Shown here: positions 54,235-63,664 of the stretch, one piece after another | How positions within the stretch are numbered: the first letter of the stretch is position 1 | How the letters are laid out: each line of letters opens with the position of its first letter | Assembly: GCA_963834205.1 (NCBI GenBank) | Contig: CAWIBI010000082.1 | Span: forward strand, 1 to 64,000 | Direction: 5' to 3' | Source of the DNA: PALSA-350 sp963834205 | Lineage (GTDB): Bacteria; Acidobacteriota; Terriglobia; Terriglobales; Acidobacteriaceae | DNA length: 64,000 nucleotides | The notes under the pieces: generated by a model | What the model saw: only the letters and a program-made list of their open reading frames with translations | Database searches by the model: none | Told to the model about the DNA's origin: nothing | Program-made: the position numbers and the translations under genes

Positions 54235-56835
54235 GTGCCCACCAAGCGCCCCGTTTTCCTCTATAGCCTGCTGGCGACTCTTTTCGTGATAACCCTGCTC
54301 TACCAGGCCGGGTACTTGCCCGACTTTGTCCGGGGTGAAGTAACGCATTGCCCCGGCTTCTTTGCGGAATCGGGAAGCAACAGAATCACCTTCGCCACCG
54401 CCGAGGCCGGAGGCTACGGTATCCACGACGGGGACCGGCTGCTCGCAGTTAACGGAGTCCCATACACGGGAACCGGCGTGCTGGGCCAGGCCTTTCGGTC
54501 GGCAACCGTGGGCGTCCCTCTGGCGGTCACGATCGTGCCGAAAGATTCCCAAGCCGATGCCCAGCACACTATCTCTTTGCCGGTTACATCGGTCCGCCTC
54601 ACCTTCTGGGCGGCCACGAGCGACCTGATCGTAGGCTTCCTGCTGCCGGCTTTGTCTCTGCTGCTCGGCTTCTGGGTCGCCTTCCGCCGCCCGCGCGATC
54701 CGATGGCCTGGCTGCTGCTTGCGCTCATGATGAGCTTCCCGCACATCTTGCAAAGCTTCATTGTGCAGGGCTGGGCGCCCGGATTCCGGGAAGCAGGCCT
54801 ACTGTATGAATCGATACTCATGGTCGCTTTCCCCATCATCATTTTCCTGTTCGGGCGCTTTTTCCCTGAACCTTTCCCACGCGGAAGCAGATATGACAAG
54901 GTGTGGAAAGCCCTGCAATGGCTGTGCACGCCTCTGTTCGCTTTCCTTTCCCTGGGCGGAGTTGCCGTCAACGTTGGAGGGCTAAGCAGCTATCAGTCGG
55001 TCGCCGGCCTGAGTAGCTTTCTGAAGCCTTTCGACACGGTTGGGCAAGTTTTGGCCTACGTTCTGGTGGGCAGTTTCTTTTCGGCGATGGGAATCAAGCT
55101 CGGCCTAACCGAATCGCCAGACGCCAGGAGAAGGCTGCGCTTTCTCTATTGGGGAGCGATTGCAGCGTTCACGCCGGCTCTTTTGCCAACCCTCTACGCT
55201 AAATTGCAGGGTAAGAATACGAGCGAGGTCTTCCCCCAGTGGTTTATGGCCCTGGTGATCATTCCTCTCCTCCTTTTCCCCCTCTCGCTGAGCTATGTCA
55301 TCGTGGTGCAGAAGGCAATGGGGGTCGGTGTTGCCCTTCGCCAGGGGTTGCAATACACCCTCGCCAGGGGCGGAATTCGCGTGCTGCAGTTGGTTGCGAT
55401 TGGGGCTGTGATCGTCGCCGGGACAACCATGGCGGGCAACGCCAGCCACGATCGTCCGCAAAAGACCATCGTCATCCTCGCCGGCATAACGCTTTACTTC
55501 ACAATCCGCAGGATTGGGGACGGCCTGCGCACCTGGGTCGACCGGCGCTTCTTCCGGGAAAATTACAACGCGGAACATATGTTGACGGAATTGAGCGAGC
55601 AGGTGCGATCCATCACTGAGCCCAAACCGCTGCTTGAAACCGTCGCCGCGCGGATCTCTGAGACGTTGCATGTACCGCAGGTGGCTGTGCTGCTGGGTGG
55701 AGGCGGATTCTTCCGGCCCGCATTTGCCATGGGTTACCCCAGCCTTCCCACCGTGGCCTTCCCCAGCAAGACTGGGACCGCGATGATGCTGAAGAACCAG
55801 AAGGAGCCGGCCCGAGTGTTTCTGAATGACGGCGACTCCTGGGTCTATCGCGAGCAGGACATCAGCGACGATGAGCGGGGCAAACTGGCCACGCTGCAAT
55901 CGGAACTGCTGCTTCCGCTTGCTGTGCGCGACAAACTTCTAGGCTTTATCTCCCTCGGCCCCAAGCGTTCAGAGGAACCCTATACCGGCTCCGACGTGCG
56001 CTTGCTCAAGTCGGTCGCCGCGCAGACTGGCCTGGCCCTGGAGAATGCCAACCTGCTGCAAACCGTCGCCGATGAAGTTGCCCAACGCGAGCGCCTGAAC
56101 CGCGAGGTCGAGATTGCCCGCGAAGTGCAGGAACGGCTTTTTCCCCAGAAGCTCCCCATGATTCAAGGTCTCGACTACGCCGGGCATTGCCGCCCGGCGC
56201 TGGGCGTCGGAGGCGACTATTACGACTTTCTTGCTCTGCCCCATGGAAACCTGGGAGTCGCCATTGGCGATGTCTCGGGCAAAGGGATTGCGGCGGCCCT
56301 GATGATGGCCAGCCTGCAGGCCTCGCTGCGCAGCGAAGCCACGCGTGCGCCCGAAAATCTGGCGGCCGCAGTGGGCAACATCAATCGGCTGGTATACGAG
56401 GCCTCGTCTTCCAACCGCTACGCGACCTTCTTCTATGGGCAATATGATCCCGCCCAGGGCAGGTTCGACTATGTCAACGCAGGCCACAATCCTCCCATCC
56501 TTATTCATGGGTTCGATGGAAATAGTACGGTCACCCGCCTGGAACCTGGGGGAACCGTAATTGGTCTTTTAGAAGGCGCCGGCTACGAGCAGGGTTCTGT
56601 GTTGCTGCGTCCAGGGGACGTCCTGGTGGCCTTCACCGATGGCATCAGTGAGGCCATGAATCTGCAGGATGAAGAATGGGGCGAAGACCGCTTGCTCGAT
56701 ACCATACGCGGGCACAGGAGCGCGTCGGCGCAAGAACTGCTGGACGACTTGTTCGACGCTGCTACCAGGTTTGCCGGCGCCGCCCCGCAACACGATGATA
56801 TGACCCTGGTGGTGCTGCGGGCATTTGCGGTGTAG
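54235..56835 (+). CDS. Membrane-bound SpoIIE-type phosphatase with PDZ and GAF domains
   Basis: Signalling serine phosphatase. GTG 54235 follows AGGAGAAGCCC. In order: a first membrane helix (FLYSLLATLFVITLLYQAGY), a PDZ-like periplasmic domain (~50-110, GYGIHDGDRLLAVNGVPYTG), about seven membrane helices (~125-400), a linker, a GAF domain (~465-620) and a PP2C/SpoIIE domain with the metal Asp residues in GVGGDYYDFLAL, AIGDVSGKGIAAALMMASLQ, VLVAFTDGISEAMN and PQHDDMTLVVL. 866 residues. Probably feeds an anti-sigma or anti-anti-sigma switch; no partner kinase or STAS gene lies next to it. Confidence 0.88.
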   Translation: MPTKRPVFLYSLLATLFVITLLYQAGYLPDFVRGEVTHCPGFFAESGSNRITFATAEAGGYGIHDGDRLLAVNGVPYTGTGVLGQAFRSATVGVPLAVTIVPKDSQADAQHTISLPVTSVRLTFWAATSDLIVGFLLPALSLLLGFWVAFRRPRDPMAWLLLALMMSFPHILQSFIVQGWAPGFREAGLLYESILMVAFPIIIFLFGRFFPEPFPRGSRYDKVWKALQWLCTPLFAFLSLGGVAVNVGGLSSYQSVAGLSSFLKPFDTVGQVLAYVLVGSFFSAMGIKLGLTESPDARRRLRFLYWGAIAAFTPALLPTLYAKLQGKNTSEVFPQWFMALVIIPLLLFPLSLSYVIVVQKAMGVGVALRQGLQYTLARGGIRVLQLVAIGAVIVAGTTMAGNASHDRPQKTIVILAGITLYFTIRRIGDGLRTWVDRRFFRENYNAEHMLTELSEQVRSITEPKPLLETVAARISETLHVPQVAVLLGGGGFFRPAFAMGYPSLPTVAFPSKTGTAMMLKNQKEPARVFLNDGDSWVYREQDISDDERGKLATLQSELLLPLAVRDKLLGFISLGPKRSEEPYTGSDVRLLKSVAAQTGLALENANLLQTVADEVAQRERLNREVEIAREVQERLFPQKLPMIQGLDYAGHCRPALGVGGDYYDFLALPHGNLGVAIGDVSGKGIAAALMMASLQASLRSEATRAPENLAAAVGNINRLVYEASSSNRYATFFYGQYDPAQGRFDYVNAGHNPPILIHGFDGNSTVTRLEPGGTVIGLLEGAGYEQGSVLLRPGDVLVAFTDGISEAMNLQDEEWGEDRLLDTIRGHRSASAQELLDDLFDAATRFAGAAPQHDDMTLVVLRAFAV

Positions 56836-56840
56836 CGCAA

Positions 56841-57732
56841 TTAGGGTTGATCGCCAACCGCCGGCAATGAGGCGAGCAGCGTTCCCAAGTCCCGCTTGAG
56901 GTACGCGATTCGTGCTCGAACGTCCTGAAGCATGGCCCCGCGGTCTTCAAAGTCGTCGATAGTGAGCTTCAGGTTCTCGGATGGCTGGCTGGTAAGATGA
57001 TCGATCTTTTCTGTGCTCGACAGGGAGTCGATGCGCTTGACCTGAACCCAGGTCTGCAGCAATTGCTCTTTGCGGGTAAGGCCGGGGGAGCCGTAGGTAC
57101 TGTCTTCATTCAAGAAGGTCCAAATGGTCGCCGGATACTGGCTATTGGGCAGAGTCGGCCGATCAAAGAACTCCGCCAGCATGTTGGATTCGAAATCGAA
57201 TGAACTGCTCTTGCCTTTCTGCGCGTGAATCCCAGCCAGAGCGAAGCCCGCGGAAAGAGTGCCGGCACCGATGCCGACGCCGGCCGCCGGTTTGGTCAAG
57301 TTCGACGAAAGTTGAAGACCAGAACTGGTCGCGCCCACGGCTCCGCCAACAATGACCCCAAGCAGGTTTGCCCGGCTCACCGAGTGGTCGCGGCGGTCGG
57401 CCAGATATCCACGCACTTCGTTGGCCCGGGCGATCTCGTTATCGATCTGGGCAATGGTGGCGTCGACCTGGAGCGAGGCCGCCATCACCTGTTCGGAGAT
57501 TCGCTGATGCAACCAGAGAATCTGCCAGCGATCTGCCGGCACCTCGCCCGTTGAAAGCTTTTGCAGCTGCCTTATTTCAGCCGAGACTTTAATCAGATCG
57601 GCAATGCTCTCCGAAGCCAGAGTTGGTGGGGCCATGGTTGGTGGCCTGGGTTCGACAGTTTGTGCTGAAGCCGCCACGGCGATGGCCGCCAACACCAAGA
57701 GATGCAAGCTGCGAGCGAGACTCATTGGCATT
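56841..57732 (-). CDS. Exported hypothetical protein
   Basis: From ATG 57732 (AGGGG just upstream) a Sec signal SLHLLVLAAIAVAASAQTVE is followed by helical segments (LIKVSAEIRQLQKLSTGEVP, QVDATIAQIDNEIARANEVR), a Gly-rich hydrophobic stretch (NLLGVIVGGAVGATSSGLQL) that may be a membrane hairpin, and a C-terminal coiled region (LQDVRARIAYLKRDLGTLLA). 296 residues. No family recognised. Convergent with the phosphatase, separated by five bases. Confidence 0.65.
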
Positions 57733-57901
57733 CGACCCCTGAAATTAAAGTTCATGTTACAGATTACAGATCGAATCGAGGATATTGTGTTTACACTGTT
57801 TACCGGCCAACAGTCTGGCTGATGGTTGACTGTTGATGGAGCAGCCATAAAGCCGGTTCCCTTCAGTATTGCAGAACACATTCAGACCAACGAGGTGATC
57901 C

Positions 57902-58762
57902 ATGCCGTGCAATCCAATAGAGTTAAAACACGTCCCGCTTTTCGCCTTGCTGGACGATGACGAAATTGCTGTCTTGGCCGCCCAGGTCGAGCTCAAGAAA
58001 TTCTCTCCCCGACAGCGCATCTACAAGATCGGCGATCCCGGCATGCACGCTTATATTCTGATGTCAGGGAATGTGCAGGTCACGACAGTCGACGAGGATC
58101 ATCAGGAGGTGGTCGTTGATCAACCTGGCCACGGCCAGTTTTTCGGCTTCGCTTCGATGCTGGAACAAACCCCCCACCAGACGAACGCCATCGCGTTAGA
58201 AGAAAGTATCTGTGTGGAGATCAGCCGCGATGACATCGCTACGCTACTCCAACGAAAACCCATGGCCGGCATGGATATGCTGACCGTCCTAGGCCATCAA
58301 TTCCATGCCTCCCAGCAACTGGTGAGGATTCGCGCCAACCGGAACGCGAACGAAGTGATCGAGGAGGAGTACACCTTCGGTGAACATATCGCCGACTCGG
58401 TTGCCAGCTTCGGCGGCTCCTGGACCTTCATCATCCTGTTCGGAATTGTGTTGGTCGTCTATACCTGCATCAACGTGATACTCAGAGGCAGGGCCTGGGA
58501 TCCCTACCCGTTCATCCTGCTGAACCTCTTCCTCTCTATGCTCGCCGCCATCCAGGCGCCGGTGATCATGATGAGCCAGAACCGCCAGGACAAGAAAGAC
58601 CGGCTACGGAGCGAGTTGGATTTTGACGTAAACCGGCGGGCCGAAGCGGAGATCCAAAACCTTTCACGCAAGCTGAATATGATAACCGACAAGCTGTGCG
58701 ACTTGGACGACGTTCTCCGCGAACGGCTGCCTGCTTCTGCAGCAGCAAACCCAAACAGCTAA
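57902..58762 (+). CDS. Cyclic nucleotide-binding + DUF1003 membrane protein
   Basis: N-terminal cNMP-binding beta-roll (~10-125: PLFALLDDDEIAVLAAQVEL, RIYKIGDPGMHAYILMSGNV, GQFFGFASMLEQTPHQTNAI), lacking the canonical phosphate-binding RxA Arg in an obvious place. The C-terminal DUF1003 part has two helices (FIILFGIVLVVYTCINVILR and NLFLSMLAAIQAPVIMMSQN) and the typical NRQDKKDRLRSELDFDVNRR. 286 residues. This fusion is a known acidobacterial/proteobacterial arrangement of unknown role, perhaps nucleotide-gated membrane signalling. Confidence 0.85.
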   Translation: MPCNPIELKHVPLFALLDDDEIAVLAAQVELKKFSPRQRIYKIGDPGMHAYILMSGNVQVTTVDEDHQEVVVDQPGHGQFFGFASMLEQTPHQTNAIALEESICVEISRDDIATLLQRKPMAGMDMLTVLGHQFHASQQLVRIRANRNANEVIEEEYTFGEHIADSVASFGGSWTFIILFGIVLVVYTCINVILRGRAWDPYPFILLNLFLSMLAAIQAPVIMMSQNRQDKKDRLRSELDFDVNRRAEAEIQNLSRKLNMITDKLCDLDDVLRERLPASAAANPNS

Positions 58763-58790
58763 ATCGCAATCCATTGGTTCGAGGTTAGCA

Positions 58791-59765
58791 ATGAGCGAGC
58801 GTGCAAGCACCAAGCCGAGTGATTTGCTCGGTGGGCGTCCGGTGGCCGTTATCGGTGCAGGACTGGTCGGCGTGGGGTGGGCGATCGTCTTTGCCCAGGC
58901 GGGTCTGGAGGTTCGCATCTACGATGTGGACCCACACGCAACGGAACGGGCACTCGCTCTGATTGCAGAGCAATTGAAAGAATTACAATTCTTCGGCCTG
59001 CTCGACGATCCGGTTAGGATCGCGGCCCGCCTGATGCCGGCCTACCGCTTGGCTGACGCCATCGATGGAGCCGCTTACGCGCAAGAGTCGGTGCTGGAAA
59101 AAGTCGATTTGAAGCGGCGCCTGATGCAGGAGCTGGAAGAAGTTGCCGGGCCGGATCTGGTGATTGGGAGTTCGAGCTCAGGCATTCCGGCATCCGCCTT
59201 TACCCACGGCTTGAAGATTGCATCCCGGGTGCTGATTGTGCACCCGGTCAACCCTCCCTACCTGGTGCCGGTGGTCGAGCTTGTTCCATCGCCAGAAACC
59301 TCTCGCGCGACGGTGGAGTTCACGGACGCACTTATGCGCGGCCTTCATCGTAGCGTGGTTCACTTGCGCAAAGAGATTCCGGGCTTCGTGCTGAATCGAC
59401 TGCAGGCAGCTCTGCTGCGTGAAGCCTGGGCCCTGGTGGAAGACGGTGTGGCCAGCTGCGAAGACATCGATAAGACCGTCCGCGACGGCCTGGGATGGCG
59501 CTGGTCGTTCATGGGCCCCTTCGAGACCATCGACTTGAACGCCCCTGGCGGGGTGGCAGATTATGCGAATCGATTTGGCACTCTTTGGCATGAAATCGTG
59601 AAATCGCGCTCCCATGAGGAGCCATGGCAGCCGGAGTTGATCCGCAAGGTAGAGGCTGAACGCAGATCCATGCTGAGCCTGGACGATCTGACCAGCCGAC
59701 GAGCGTGGCGGGATCGGCGTTTAATGGCTTTGGCTGCCAGCCGTGAGAAAGAGTATGGCTCATGA
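58791..59765 (+). CDS. 3-hydroxyacyl-CoA dehydrogenase-family protein, L-gulonate dehydrogenase-like
   Basis: NAD-dependent dehydrogenase: GGRPVAVIGAGLVGVGWAIV FAQAGLEVRIYDVD (Rossmann), Ser-rich IGSSSSGIPASAFT, catalytic His in VLIVHPVNPPYLVPVVELVP and C-terminal domain KEIPGFVLNRLQAALLREAW. The HPVNPPYLVPVVE motif marks the lambda-crystallin/L-gulonate 3-dehydrogenase branch rather than fatty acid oxidation. 324 residues. It follows the cNMP/DUF1003 gene by 28 bp. It may join the sugar-acid catabolism seen elsewhere in the window. Confidence 0.82.
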   Translation: MSERASTKPSDLLGGRPVAVIGAGLVGVGWAIVFAQAGLEVRIYDVDPHATERALALIAEQLKELQFFGLLDDPVRIAARLMPAYRLADAIDGAAYAQESVLEKVDLKRRLMQELEEVAGPDLVIGSSSSGIPASAFTHGLKIASRVLIVHPVNPPYLVPVVELVPSPETSRATVEFTDALMRGLHRSVVHLRKEIPGFVLNRLQAALLREAWALVEDGVASCEDIDKTVRDGLGWRWSFMGPFETIDLNAPGGVADYANRFGTLWHEIVKSRSHEEPWQPELIRKVEAERRSMLSLDDLTSRRAWRDRRLMALAASREKEYGS

Positions 59766-59784
59766 CGGACGCCCTCAAAGGATA

Positions 59785-62178
59785 TCACTGTAGCACCGTC
59801 TTCCCGGTGATGACGGTCTTTCCGCTGATGACTGCCGGCGCCGAAGACGAGACAACATAGCTGGCGCTACCTACAGAGCTATCGCTATACCCTGTCCCCC
59901 CAGCTACCGCGTAGAGAGTCTGGCTCGATGAGACTGTGACCGGAGACGAGTAGAGTGTCCCTGTCGTGCACCCCGACGAACCGTTGGTTGCTGGGCTTCC
60001 GGTGGTGTTGTAACAAATCACAGATCCCGAAGTTGACGATATGGTCACGCTCTGCGAGCCCACATAAGTCCCAGCGACCGGGGAGAAAGTAGGCGTATTC
60101 GCCTTGATGGTGTAAGCCGCGCTGGAGATCGAACTATCTGTGAATCCTGGGCAGCCGTGAACGTAGGCGTAGACCGTTTCACTGGTCGCGACGGAAAGCG
60201 TCGTTTGATTCGTTACCGGAGTGGGGTTGGTGTCGAAATAAATATAAGAGCCGCATCCAGAGGTGCTGGTCGAAGCGGTGACGCTCTGCGTTCCCGTGTA
60301 GGTCCCTGCAGTCGGCGAGAAGGTTGGTGCTGCCGCGGTTGATCCTCCGCTGATGGTGTAGGGAATAGCCACCATAGAACTTGGAACGGTGGCGAATGTC
60401 GTGCCGGTTATCGCATAGACGGTGGAAGACGATGAGACGCTAAATGGCCCAGTATAGTACGTTCCCACATTGCATGTGCCAGGGATTACCGTGCTGCCAC
60501 TCATGCCGTCGTAAGGAAGATCAGCAGATCCATTATTCGGCTGCGGGTAGAAAGTTGGTAGCGTGGATGAGACCGTATAGCAGATGTAAGAACTGGCCGT
60601 ATCGCTCGAAAGTGCCACAGTCTGCGTGCCAGAGTAAGATCCGCCGATGGGCGAGGCGGTCGGCGGATCGGCCGCATTTGGGGAGCCGGACCCGGAAAAC
60701 GGATTAAGCACGTACGCCGCAGAACTCACTGCGCTGCTGGTGAGACCCGACCCGCACGCTATTGCATATAAGGTCTCATTGGACGAGACGGTTACCGGAG
60801 TCGAATAGGTGGCGCTGCTGCAAGTCGGTGATCCGGTGGTGTTGTAGTGAATGGTCTGCCCGGAAGGGGCAGACATGTAAACGTACTGGCTCCCCTGATA
60901 CGTTCCACCGGCCGGATTGAATGTTGGCTGGGCAGCAGTGGAACCAATCGTAATCGCAGAAGATGCTACAGCACTATCTCCATAAGCCGTGCTGCCGGGC
61001 CCTGCCACTGCGTAAATAGTCTCACTGCCTGAGACTGTAATCGCTCCGGTGTAAAGCGTACCTTTGGTGCATCCGCCAAATCCATTCGTGGAGGGAGGTC
61101 CTGCGGTGCTGTAGCAGATGGCAGAACCCGAGGAAGAATCCGAGATGGTAACCGTTGAACTACCCGATATCGTCGGTGTGGCAGCGGAAGTGAGAGAGGT
61201 GTAAGACCAGTTTTTGACGAGCTGCGCTGGGCCTGTGCCAGTCGATGTGCCGGAGGTGAACACCGGGTAGGCTTCCCCGATAGTCGTGGGGGTAGGTATG
61301 GAAGATGGAGGGGTTTGGTAGGCAGCCCCTGGAATGTTTACGCCTTGCCATGTGTAAGTGAAGCAGGTCGAGGAAGTTATTGGAGAGCAAGTCCCGCCGG
61401 CGGTTACATCGTACATGGTGAGCGTAACATTCGTCCCGGTGTACACGATGGTGGCAGCGAAGGTGTCCGTAGAAGCCGATCCCTGAGTTGTTGCTGGGTT
61501 ACTCAGGGGCACCGGAGACGTGCTGATCTTGTTGATGCCGAACTCCGGCAAATAGGTCGGGTAGCTGCCACCGGTGAGCGGAGGCATAGAAGAAGTTTCT
61601 CCCTGCAGATACATCGACACGGTCGAATAGGCAAACGACCCAGACGGATTCATTGGTGTATATTCGTTAAACTCAATCGCCCAGGTGTTGATCGGCATAA
61701 TGTTTGAGGCACCGGCCATCTGGGTAAAGCCAGCTTCGTCCCCGGCGCCAGCAGCAAGTGACCACGGAAAATCCCATCCTCCGCACTGGCAGGCGTTGTA
61801 GTTGTATGTAGCATTTCCTAAGACAAAGGCCAGATTGTATCCGTTGTTCACAAAAGTGAATGACGTTGAAAAGGCCTTGTCGTTTACGGGGCTAGTATAG
61901 CCAAACCCCCAACCCGCGTGCCCCGAATTGGCTGGCGTGACCGTCACGCTTGAAGAAGTAACCAGGCCCGAGGTGATTCCGTAAGCCCAGAAATTAGTGT
62001 TGGGGCTATTAGAGTTACTGACGCCGCAGCCGTTCCCGGCCGGAGAACTGGTGTAGCTCCATGCATTGGAACTGCCGCAATTGAAGATGGTCGTTTGCGC
62101 TATCACCGGCAGCCCGATAACCAGCAGTGCGAGCGTGAGCAGCCTTCGCAGCCCTCGCATTAGTGCCATAATGTGCAT
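59785..62178 (-). CDS. Large secreted protein with chitobiase_C-type repeats
   Basis: ATG 62178 has GGGAGCCGC upstream; signal peptide MRGLRRLLTLALLVIGLPVI AQ. The first ~290 residues form a lectin-like beta-sandwich (NAWSYTSSPAGNGCGVSNSN, INTWAIEFNEYTPMN, VTLTMYDVTAGGTCSPIT), with aromatic and Cys-rich loops. The rest is about five repeats of ~80-100 residues with the pattern P-x-F-x-P-x-G-G/A-T-Y-x-G-x-Q-x-V (for example TFSPVAGTYVGSQSVTISST), the CHB_HEX_C_1 carbohydrate-associated module. It ends GKTVITGKTVLQ. No catalytic domain is evident; probable binding or surface protein. Confidence 0.75.
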   Translation of the reverse strand: MHIMALMRGLRRLLTLALLVIGLPVIAQTTIFNCGSSNAWSYTSSPAGNGCGVSNSNSPNTNFWAYGITSGLVTSSSVTVTPANSGHAGWGFGYTSPVNDKAFSTSFTFVNNGYNLAFVLGNATYNYNACQCGGWDFPWSLAAGAGDEAGFTQMAGASNIMPINTWAIEFNEYTPMNPSGSFAYSTVSMYLQGETSSMPPLTGGSYPTYLPEFGINKISTSPVPLSNPATTQGSASTDTFAATIVYTGTNVTLTMYDVTAGGTCSPITSSTCFTYTWQGVNIPGAAYQTPPSSIPTPTTIGEAYPVFTSGTSTGTGPAQLVKNWSYTSLTSAATPTISGSSTVTISDSSSGSAICYSTAGPPSTNGFGGCTKGTLYTGAITVSGSETIYAVAGPGSTAYGDSAVASSAITIGSTAAQPTFNPAGGTYQGSQYVYMSAPSGQTIHYNTTGSPTCSSATYSTPVTVSSNETLYAIACGSGLTSSAVSSAAYVLNPFSGSGSPNAADPPTASPIGGSYSGTQTVALSSDTASSYICYTVSSTLPTFYPQPNNGSADLPYDGMSGSTVIPGTCNVGTYYTGPFSVSSSSTVYAITGTTFATVPSSMVAIPYTISGGSTAAAPTFSPTAGTYTGTQSVTASTSTSGCGSYIYFDTNPTPVTNQTTLSVATSETVYAYVHGCPGFTDSSISSAAYTIKANTPTFSPVAGTYVGSQSVTISSTSGSVICYNTTGSPATNGSSGCTTGTLYSSPVTVSSSQTLYAVAGGTGYSDSSVGSASYVVSSSAPAVISGKTVITGKTVLQ

Positions 62179-62248
62179 CGCGGCTCCCGCGGGTACAAGC
62201 CTTTGTCTCTCGCTCGGTATCCGCTGCATCCTGTTCCCGGTTCGAGAT

Positions 62249-63664
62249 TTAGTGGCATGACCACGAGCTCCCGTTGGTGATGGCGATCATGTAGTCGCTG
62301 CCGCCCCCGGTGCAGCTCCCGGGGGTGTAGCTGGTGTCATCGCTTACCGTGAGCTGGGTGCCGGCGGCCAGCGAAGAAGCGGCGGGCAGTGTGGAGACGG
62401 TGTAAAGCTTGGATTGCAGGGCCGCCGCGGTAAGCGCCCCACCGACGTTGATGTTGTCGAACTGCGCGGTTCGAGAGTTATAGCCCGGAGAATTTCCCGA
62501 GGAATCCGTAACGGCCACGTTGCAAGGCGGGGTGCCGCAGTCAGCAGTGGTATTGTGCTGGCGGACGATGGTCGCGGGATATGTCCACGTACCTGCGCTA
62601 CTGTACGCAACGACATTTCCGATATGAAGAGTGGTCTCAAACGCGCTGGAAATGTCGATGATGGGAGAGGTTGTTCCTGTGCCACCGACCGAATTTGCCT
62701 CAAGGGCTCCGGTAAATTCTAGTGCCCTGCAGCCATTGTCCTGAATCCAGGGTGCGGTCATTGCTCCGGTTTGACCTTCCATGTATGTAGTGCCGGTAAA
62801 CGATATTACGGAATCAACTCCGGGCCCGGTATCATGGCACAAGATATTTGGATTTCCTGTCACACTCGATCCGTGCGAGTTAAAGGTGTTGTTCTGAAAA
62901 TTTACGACGTTGATGTGAGTGCCTTCTATGTCAATTGCAATCTGCCCCCACTCGCTGTCGAACTCGTCGTTGGTGAAATTGGCATGGCAGCAGCCTCCGT
63001 TAAAGAGAACTACAGCCGTATCGCTCGGGTTGGAGGCCGGGGCGTCCTGCCACTGATCATTAGTCCATAGCGAACCGTCGAGCCCACCCGTAATGATCCC
63101 TACGTGGCCTGACGCCAGGGTCGAACCATGGAGATTTTTGAAATAAACCCCGTCCATGTAGTAATACCCTGACCCGTTGTTGCCGTACACCGCATAGATC
63201 CCACTAGCGGCGGAGTAGTTGGAGAAGGTGCATCCTCCGGCTTGGACGCCCACGCACACAATCGATGTGCCGGGATTTTGGTAAACCGCGTACCCTGTGC
63301 CCCCAGTTAAAGTCACAGAACAATAGAGACCCGCTCCGATGCGCCACCACACCGGATGCGTCCCATCGCCCACCGTAATTTGAGATACGCACGTCTGCGA
63401 GGCCGCCTCATAGGTTGAGTCGACTCCATAGGTCGTGTTGCCATTGGTTCCGTTCTCAGCATCCGACATTGCAGCATTCACGCGCGCATCGTAAGTCGAT
63501 TGCGGGTAGCAGTTCGTATAGCTGACGCCGTTGATTACGCTTGCGGCGCCACCGAGACACGTGGCGATATTGGTCACCGCCTGGTTGGGCATGCCATTGA
63601 TCGTCACCTGTCCAAATCCCACGCACGGAAAAAGGAGCAGGAAAAGTAGCTTACGGAGCGACAT
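62249..63664 (-). CDS. Secreted beta-helix-like protein
   Basis: Signal peptide MSLRKLLFLLLFPCVGFGQ. The body of 471 residues is Gly/Asn/Ser/Thr-rich with short repeated beta-strand pieces (GIYAVYGNNGSGYYYMDGVY, HINVVNFQNNTFNSHGSSVT, SVISFTGTTYMEGQTGAMTA), as in right-handed parallel beta-helix proteins such as pectate-lyase folds or phage tail spikes. I see no clear catalytic set. ATG 63664 has AGGAGCAATCA upstream and overlaps the previous gene by 14 bases. Likely part of one secreted-protein operon. Confidence 0.65.
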   Translation of the reverse strand: MSLRKLLFLLLFPCVGFGQVTINGMPNQAVTNIATCLGGAASVINGVSYTNCYPQSTYDARVNAAMSDAENGTNGNTTYGVDSTYEAASQTCVSQITVGDGTHPVWWRIGAGLYCSVTLTGGTGYAVYQNPGTSIVCVGVQAGGCTFSNYSAASGIYAVYGNNGSGYYYMDGVYFKNLHGSTLASGHVGIITGGLDGSLWTNDQWQDAPASNPSDTAVVLFNGGCCHANFTNDEFDSEWGQIAIDIEGTHINVVNFQNNTFNSHGSSVTGNPNILCHDTGPGVDSVISFTGTTYMEGQTGAMTAPWIQDNGCRALEFTGALEANSVGGTGTTSPIIDISSAFETTLHIGNVVAYSSAGTWTYPATIVRQHNTTADCGTPPCNVAVTDSSGNSPGYNSRTAQFDNINVGGALTAAALQSKLYTVSTLPAASSLAAGTQLTVSDDTSYTPGSCTGGGSDYMIAITNGSSWSCH